Positions 21,201 through 26,351 of a stretch of DNA of 26,351 nt are shown here, piece by piece (position 1 is the first letter of the stretch; every line of letters begins with the position of its first letter). The DNA is from Diaporthe sp. PMI_573 (Eukaryota > Ascomycota > Sordariomycetes > Diaporthales > Diaporthaceae). Both the position numbers and the translations under genes were made by a program. The notes below the pieces were generated by a model. It was not told the DNA's origin. It saw only the letters and a list, made by a program, of their open reading frames with translations, and searched no databases. The stretch is from contig JAJTUP010000195.1 of the NCBI GenBank assembly GCA_021399435.1, positions 1-26,351 of the forward strand. The letters are read 5' to 3'.

Positions 21201-23290
21201 TTTTTAGTGTAAACAAAACTAGTATACTAGTAGGACTTTTGCTATAGGTGATTTACCCTAACTTCAAACTCTCTTTAAGCTATTCTCTTAAGACCTTGAG
21301 TTCCATTAATGAGAGTAGGTATAGGGGTAGAAAAGGGGGCGAAGTCCCCTTTTCTAGCTCTATTGTATGATCTGCTTTCCTCCTTGGTGGTAATTCCTTA
21401 GCCTGGTCCTTGATGAAAAACTCCTCTAATCCCTTTAATTATAGGTATATCTAAGACGAATCTAGGGGTAACTTCTTCTCTTTATCTATCCCTTGGGGCT
21501 CCTACTAACTTTTCCCTTCTTATTTTACTAGACTAGAAGGTTTAGTAGTAAGAAGGACTATGTAATAATAAGAGACCTTCCCCTAATTCCTCATGAAAGA
21601 CTTTATAGTCTATTCTACTATATAAATCTTGTCTTGTTAAAGCTACTAATCCTTTAAATAGCTTTTAAGCCTGATTTAAAAATGTTTTAAATCTGGGATA
21701 TCTAAGAGTAAAATAGATTCTGATTAATTCCTTTAGATTGTAATATAATCTTGCATCTCCTTCCTTTAATTTCCAAAATAATCTTTAAATAATAAGGGAA
21801 CCTAATAAATACTATAAGTAGGGACCTTACTTTCTTAAACTCCTACTATAGGTACTAATAACTTTATAGATAATTCAAGGCTAAACTTTTTAATAAAAGA
21901 AATACTAACTAGGTTTACTTATACCTATATATCTAGATTAATCTTAACATGTTTTTAACTATACTTTATAGCTACTTTGCTAGAAATCGTGAATATCTCC
22001 TAGACTTTAACTATCTCTTTTTCTACTTCTAGGTATAGTTACTAGTCTTTTTCTTTAACCTTAGATACTATTCCCATAAGTAGTTAAGAGGTACCTTAGC
22101 TCCCTCTTCCTTAGTTCTAACCTTAATAACCTCTAGACTAATAGTTACCACAACCTTATACTTAATTTACTAATACTATAGTTTTTACTAGTACTAGGTA
22201 GTCTAGAGAGTAGTAGTAAGTACTTTTATACTTATAGTATATAGTTATCTTACCTATTTTATCTAGAGGATTTAGCTTTAGGGTTGCTTTAAAAGTACTT
22301 TCCTAAGTATTTTGATTTAGTAGGGTGTAAGAACCCCTGCCCTAGAATCCTCAGCCTCTACCTTAGCCTTATAGCTAGGGGTTATTTAGAGTTCTTCCCC
22401 TTAAATTTATAATACTTCCTAAGAAGTTTCCTCCTCTAACACTTCCTAAGAAGTTTCCTCCTCGTTCTCTCTTATTAGGGGTTCTGCTAGTTCCCCCTTA
22501 TTTTAAGCCTACCTCCTTATATTTTCTTTTTTTAACCCTCTCTAGGGTATTAACCTAAATTACTTAGGTAACTCTAACTATCTTATCTCTAGTTTCTAGC
22601 ATACTTAGGGTATATTTTATTTAAATCTCTAGTAATATCCATCCTAATAACCTTGAGAGAAAGAATTTAGCCCTTAAACTATTACTTCTTATTTCTTATT
22701 CTAATTCTAATATTTTAAGGTACTAGTAAAAGGTCTATAAATCTTGGTTTTCTTATTAGTAAGTAATATTAATTAAGTTTTAAATAATACCTAATATACC
22801 TTAGGGATCTTTCTTAAAATTAGAGCTGAAAGTCTTAAACTTGTCTTACTTATAATAGTTAAATATAGACTTATCTCCTCTTCTCAAGAATTTTATATAA
22901 GTATCCTAGTAGTTTTAATACTTCTTCTTAACATAGTCTAATACATGTATTACTTTTATCTTATCATTATAGAGGGTTTATAGTTATAAGATATAGGCCC
23001 TTTTTATATCTATTATCTAGCTATTATATTATTAAAGGGTATAGGCTATAAGTAGTAAAGTAATATTGGCTAGCTTTAGGTCTTTTAACTTGACTTTAAT
23101 GGTTGTTTAAGCTACTTCTAGAGTATCGATTCTCTACTAAAGTAGTTGATTATGTTTCTATTCTCGTGCTAGGGTATTATCAAGCTAAAGTGTTTCTAAG
23201 CTACCCTCGGTATTGTTGTGACTTTCTTGGGATCTTCTCCTTCTTTTATTGGTCTTTGGTAGTATCGTGGGTAGTATAGTAAGAAGAATT
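18280..23290 (-). pseudogene. element C gag-pol with chromodomain, RIP-inactivated
   Basis: On the minus strand I can read, in order: Gag with a zinc knuckle at about 22243-22199, where Cys codons now read Tyr (Y-Y-K-Y-K-S-T pattern); a protease region; RT at about 21400-20650, including PLYSH-like entry sequence, LNKVM, and YLDN at about 20886-20870 in place of YLDD; RNase H at about 20600-20050; integrase with a degraded HHCC finger near 19450-19390 and the PQGDRQIERINQT segment near 19075-19030; and a chromodomain at about 18480-18340 with YYLVKWKGWPSKYN. The chromodomain is known in the family to steer integration to heterochromatin. Essential residues are lost by G-to-A changes and stops abound, so the copy is dead. 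The start of gag and the end of pol are approximate. Confidence 0.85.
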
Positions 23291-23295
23291 AGAAT

Positions 23296-23506
23296 TATAA
23301 TGAGCTCTATACTAGGTATGATGGTCTGGTGAACTGGGAAGGCTAGTACGTATATTAGGTATAGGTATGGTGTAAGACTGATTCTTACCTCCTCTAGTCT
23401 AAGACGTGGGGGCTTCGGGCCCCTTTTAAGGGGGCCCTTGCGGGGGCTATGCCATGGCTTCTGTGTAGCTTTTGCCCAATCCGTCTAGTCGTTACTAGTC
23501 GTTATA
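23296..23506 (-). repeat. element C 5' LTR (211 bp)
   Basis: It aligns gap-free to 15721-15931, beginning tataatgagc and ending gtcgttata (TG and CA both turned to TA). It carries the heavier load of C-to-T and G-to-A changes of the pair. The central gggccccttttaagggggcc hairpin is unchanged in both copies. Confidence 0.92.
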
Positions 23507-23941
23507 ACAAGGCTATCCCCTAATAAAATCTAGTAGATTTTACATTTAACTACTATATAACTAGGAAGGATATCTATATAACCCTAAAAGTAATTAAGGT
23601 AAGTTAATTTATATTATATAACCTATATAGTATAAAGTATTAGAGAAAGCTCTAAGATATAAGAGTTACTAAGTTCTCTATAGTAGAAATACTATAAGTA
23701 TTAGCCTATATATAAGAAAGCCTAGGTATAAAAATTAATTAGAATATAGATATAGCTAAAATTAAATTTAGTAATAGTAATATTATTTTAGTAATTAATA
23801 TAATTAAGGTTATAAACTAGCTAGAAAGTATTATATACTATATTTTTAATATATTAACCCTCTTTTTATTCTCTCTATATAATATAGATAGGCTAAAGAC
23901 ATACTTTAACAATTTATTAGATATTATTATATAAAGAGATA

Positions 23942-24144
23942 TGTTAGAATAGCATTAAGTATAGCTGTATGTTTAAGCCTTGATACTAAAGGAATGACTA
24001 AGCAGACTGCCTTAGCGTGGGCATGTATATTGTGCCCACTATACGGAGATCTCCTTTCTCTCTTAGTTAGAAGAATAAGCAAGAATCAACTAACTAAACC
24101 TAATCATCTAACAATACGTATATATGTATAAAGCCTATTTAATA
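23942..24144 (+). repeat. element B 5' LTR (about 203 bp)
   Basis: It begins TGTTAGAATAGCATTAAG, close to the start of the A-family LTR (TGTTGGAATAGCACTAAG in the least mutated copy). It ends tatttaata, after which both families continue with ctgattag/ctaatcagtaattac. The middle is unrelated to the A LTR. An inner CTAACA at 24108-24113 could instead be the LTR end, giving 172 bp; the shared continuation argues for 24144. Confidence 0.75.
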
Positions 24145-24213
24145 CTGATTAGTAATTACTTTGGGCAATCATAGATTAGCAAGAGTAAAGAGACGAGAAC
24201 TCGCCTAAGTTGC

Positions 24214-24381
24214 TACCTGTTAGAGCAGAACCAGGTATTTAGGCTCTCGTACTACCTTCTAGAACTCTATATTATTACCTACTAGAGTAGAACTAGATAT
24301 AGAGACCTCTAGACAACTAATTTATCAACCCTTGTACGAGGAAGAGACTATTATTATTGCCTGCCGGAGCAGAACTAGGTA
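24214..24381 (+). repeat. three hairpin-like leader repeats in B
   Basis: A unit of about 24 bases, cct-n-gagcagaac-aggt in pattern, occurs at 24214-24237, 24276-24299 and 24358-24381. In each case the outer acct/aggt (or the mutated form) can pair. The spacings are 62 and 82 bases. They lie between the LTR and the gag ATG. Confidence 0.7.
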
Positions 24382-24475
24382 ATAGTTACGACTTGTACAA
24401 GAAAGACAAAGTAGTGTGTGCTTCTGTACAAGCTGAAACCTAAAACTAACCAAGACTTATGACAAGACTAATATA

Positions 24476-26351
24476 ATGTTGTCTGACAACAATATACTAG
24501 AATAACCTATAATAAAGGGTAGCTATTAGGTAGATACTATTCCTTATATATACGAGGAAATTAGTGAGAAAAGTAATATCCTACTAAATATATAGAGGAG
24601 AGTAATAGACCTTAAGTAATGGGATAGTATAGTTAATATATAAGATAGCCTATTAGTAAGGGAATTAACAACCTACTTTATATAAGTATTAATAGATATT
24701 ATCTATCTTAACTTAAGTAGAAATAATCTTTGATATATCTTATATAAAGACTTTAATGAATAGATAGCCTATTAATTTAAATAAGTTTATTATATATTTG
24801 CTAGAGAATTCCTATAGATACTAGAGGCTAAAGGAATCTTAACATTACCTATATGAAGTTATTTAGAATAAATCTTAGTAATCTTTAAACTAGGGAGATA
24901 ATAATTCTAACTAGCTATATAAATCTAAGAAATAATTAAAGACTGATAATTAAGTATTAAAACCCTATAAGTTAATAATTAGCTATTAGCTGTATAAATA
25001 TAATTAGAAGCTCTATAAGTTAATAAACGACTTCTACTAGGCCCTTAGGTAAATTCAAGATCTATATAAGAACAAATAGCTAATATATAAGGTGTATGAT
25101 AAATTCCCCCTAGGATAAGATTTATATAAGAGGTAAATAATTTTCTACAACTCCTTTATATAGAGGTTACTAAATATTCTCTATATACTGGAGACCTAGT
25201 GTATAATCTACTACCTAAGTAGATTATATATAACGGTCTAGTTAATACCTAGATAGTAGCTATCTTCTAAAAAGGGTAGAGAAAAGATAGAAACTATACT
25301 AGATAATTATACAACCTCTTATACAACAAAGTATAGATCTTTATTAGCCATTATAGAAGACTTTAAATTAAAGAGGACTAGTATTATGTAGTCTTTCTAG
25401 ATATTTTTTCTAGTTATGTAAAAGACTTTTATCTCTATTATATAGGGCTAGAGAAGAGATGGGACAAGATCTATACTTTACTAGATACTTATTTTAATAT
25501 AAATATTAACTATAATGTCTATTAGGCAGACTAGATAATTCTTTCTTTTATATAACTAAGAAGAGAAAACCCTAATAAGACACTAGTAGAGATTTTAAAA
25601 ACTTTTATCAACAAGCTATAGCTTATATAATAAGTACTTAGAGAAGGATACTAGGGAAAGATTCTACTACATATAATAGTAACTAGAGCCTGCCAAGGAG
25701 TTTTAGAGCTAGAAGCTGCCCTAATTTAGTAGAAACCTATATATAAGGCGCTATTTTTAGACCTTAGAGCCTCCCTCCAAGTAGCTATAGACTGGGAACC
25801 TGTATAGCGATTTTATATATACAATAGTTCTATAGATATTAACTTTATAGACTAACGGTATATCTTAAACTTTAAAAAACCGTCAGAAACTGTTATATAA
25901 TAACAATTAATTTTCTAAACAGATAGTGCTATATTGTATAACAAACCTAATAGGATAGCTAAGTTAGAGACCCTATAGACAGTCAAGCCGCAAACCCTAT
26001 AGCTTTAGCCATATAAGCTAGAAGTAGAAATGCTTTGTGTATAAGAAGAAAGGATGCTGGTTAACTAATTACCCAGAATTAAAAAGGAAATATATAAAAG
26101 ACTAATACCTTTAGGCCTATAAGATACTAAAACAAGATCCTTTACATAATGACTTTACATCCTACCTACTTGACTATAAAGGAGAGAACCCTGTAGAAGT
26201 AGAATTAGATAATAGCCAAGACTCTAAAAGTAAGACCTAATTAGTATATCTTATAGACTTATCTTTCTACTATTATATAATAGATAAAGATATCTTTTTG
26301 GCATCTAAGATAGTAAAGGCAAGCTAATTCGTACTATAGGACCTATATAGC
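24476..26351 (+). pseudogene. element B gag and protease start, partial
   Basis: The frame starts at ATG 24476 (M-L-S-D-N-N-I-L-E) after a 330-base leader and is broken by TAA/TAG stops, roughly one per 15-40 codons. Readable blocks homologous to A1 and A2 Gag include SSYVKDFYLYYIGLEKRWDK around 25410-25465 and RRENPNKTLVEILKTFINK around 25560-25620. Near the window end it reaches the segment before the protease (LLDYKGENPVEVE near 26170). The function by family is a nucleocapsid-type Gag of a fungal copia element. It is less decayed than A2, so it is the best copy here for comparing the family. The end is cut by the window. Confidence 0.8.

Larger units (their letters stand above)
15721..23506 (-). 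mobile_element. complete chromodomain Ty3/gypsy element C (chromovirus)
   Basis: LTRs of 211 bp lie at both ends in direct orientation, with TGTAA...TTACA termini on the left copy. The target duplication is ACAAG at 23507-23511 and ATAAG at 15716-15720 (one C-to-T step). The unoccupied target is visible in A1 as cttgt at 10827-10831. On the minus strand the order is gag with zinc knuckle, protease, RT, RNase H, integrase and chromodomain, which is the gypsy order. The pol part is heavily RIPed; the 3' end (15721 to about 17100) is not. The 2.3-kb interval between pol and the 3' LTR carries a plus-strand gene-like region. Confidence 0.92.
13448..23941 (+). mobile_element. copia element A2, split by element C and broken by B
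   Basis: A2 is a second copy of the A1 family on the opposite strand: 5' LTR 13448-13657, gag to 15720, then element C, then continuation at 23507-23941. From the LTR to the C insertion point A2 has 2,063 bases and A1 has about the same. After 23941, where A1 continues into integrase, A2 stops and element B begins, so the rest of A2 may lie beyond the window. It is heavily RIP-mutated throughout. Confidence 0.85.
14008..23941 (+). pseudogene. A2 gag and protease region, RIP-inactivated
   Basis: The Gag-like frame begins at 14008 (ATA where element B has ATG), followed by S-F-N-I-L-E-L-L, and runs with many TAA/TAG stops to 15720. It resumes after element C at 23507. Readable blocks are shared with B and A1, for example the segment around 14870-14930 with SSYIKDFY and the following Ile/Tyr-rich helix-like stretch. 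The part after the C insertion corresponds to the protease region and the start of the segment before integrase (NIDIAKIKFSNSN near 23740). No intact frame longer than a few dozen codons remains. Confidence 0.8.
23942..26351 (+). mobile_element. copia element B, 5' part, runs off the window
   Basis: An LTR at 23942 interrupts A2 at a point that corresponds to A1 position 10397. Behind it comes a leader and a Gag-like region related to A1/A2 but clearly diverged. The left target bases are agata at 23937-23941; the right side is outside the window. The RIP load is moderate, lower than in A2. Confidence 0.82.

Noticed and set aside
24108..24113. CTAACA as the end of the element B LTR (172-bp version)
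   Set aside because: It pairs well with the TGTTAG start, but the sequence up to 24144 still resembles the end of the A-family LTR and the shared downstream sequence starts only after that; kept as an alternative.
6000..26351. Regularly spaced repeats that might suggest a CRISPR array
   Set aside because: Recurrent ctatata/tatag words come from RIP-driven base composition; there are no constant repeat-spacer units, and the organism is a fungus.

Overview
The window looks like a piece of a filamentous ascomycete (Pezizomycotina) genome where normal, gene-bearing DNA meets an AT-rich block of wrecked retrotransposons. The eukaryotic call rests on a guanylate kinase gene with a short spliced intron, a single-exon protein-isoaspartate methyltransferase, and fungal-type Ty1/copia and chromodomain Ty3/gypsy elements. 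From about 4.9 kb onward the repeats carry the signature of repeat-induced point mutation (RIP): C-to-T and G-to-A changes, near loss of CpA/TpG, excess TpA, and stop codons of the TAA/TAG kind in every frame. I cannot name the species.

Layout. 1-4.8 kb is moderate-GC DNA with two housekeeping genes in tandem on the minus strand: GUK1 (557-1203) and a PCMT-type gene (1768-2559). About 2 kb of apparently gene-free DNA with degenerate duplications follows. 4905-13099 is a complete minus-strand copia element (A1) with 208-bp LTRs and an ATTAT target duplication. It contains a less mutated foreign segment at 8775-9252. 13105-13447 is a very AT-rich spacer. From 13448 a second copy of the same family (A2) runs on the plus strand, so A1 and A2 are back to back with their 5' LTRs facing. 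A2 is split by a complete chromodomain gypsy element C on the minus strand (15721-23506, 211-bp LTRs, ACAAG target duplication); the unoccupied site can be read in A1 at 10827-10831. A2 is then broken at 23942 by a third copia element (B, plus strand) that runs off the window.

Most unusual point: both A1 (copia) and C (gypsy) have about 2 kb between the end of pol and the 3' LTR, and in both this interval holds what looks like an extra gene on the strand opposite to pol, preceded by a CT-rich leader. In A1 the antisense frame contains a six-position Cys pattern (C-x2-C-x12-C-x10-C-x2-C-x8-C, three Cys now read Tyr) resembling the fungal DUF3716 family. In C it encodes a Ser-rich protein of about 525 codons that reads best with two short introns. 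Introns on the antisense strand would not be removed from the genomic RNA of the element, so such a gene could survive retrotransposition. In both elements this end, including the 3' LTR, is clearly less RIP-mutated than the pol end. All these reading frames are damaged, so the calls are inferences to be tested against intact relatives.
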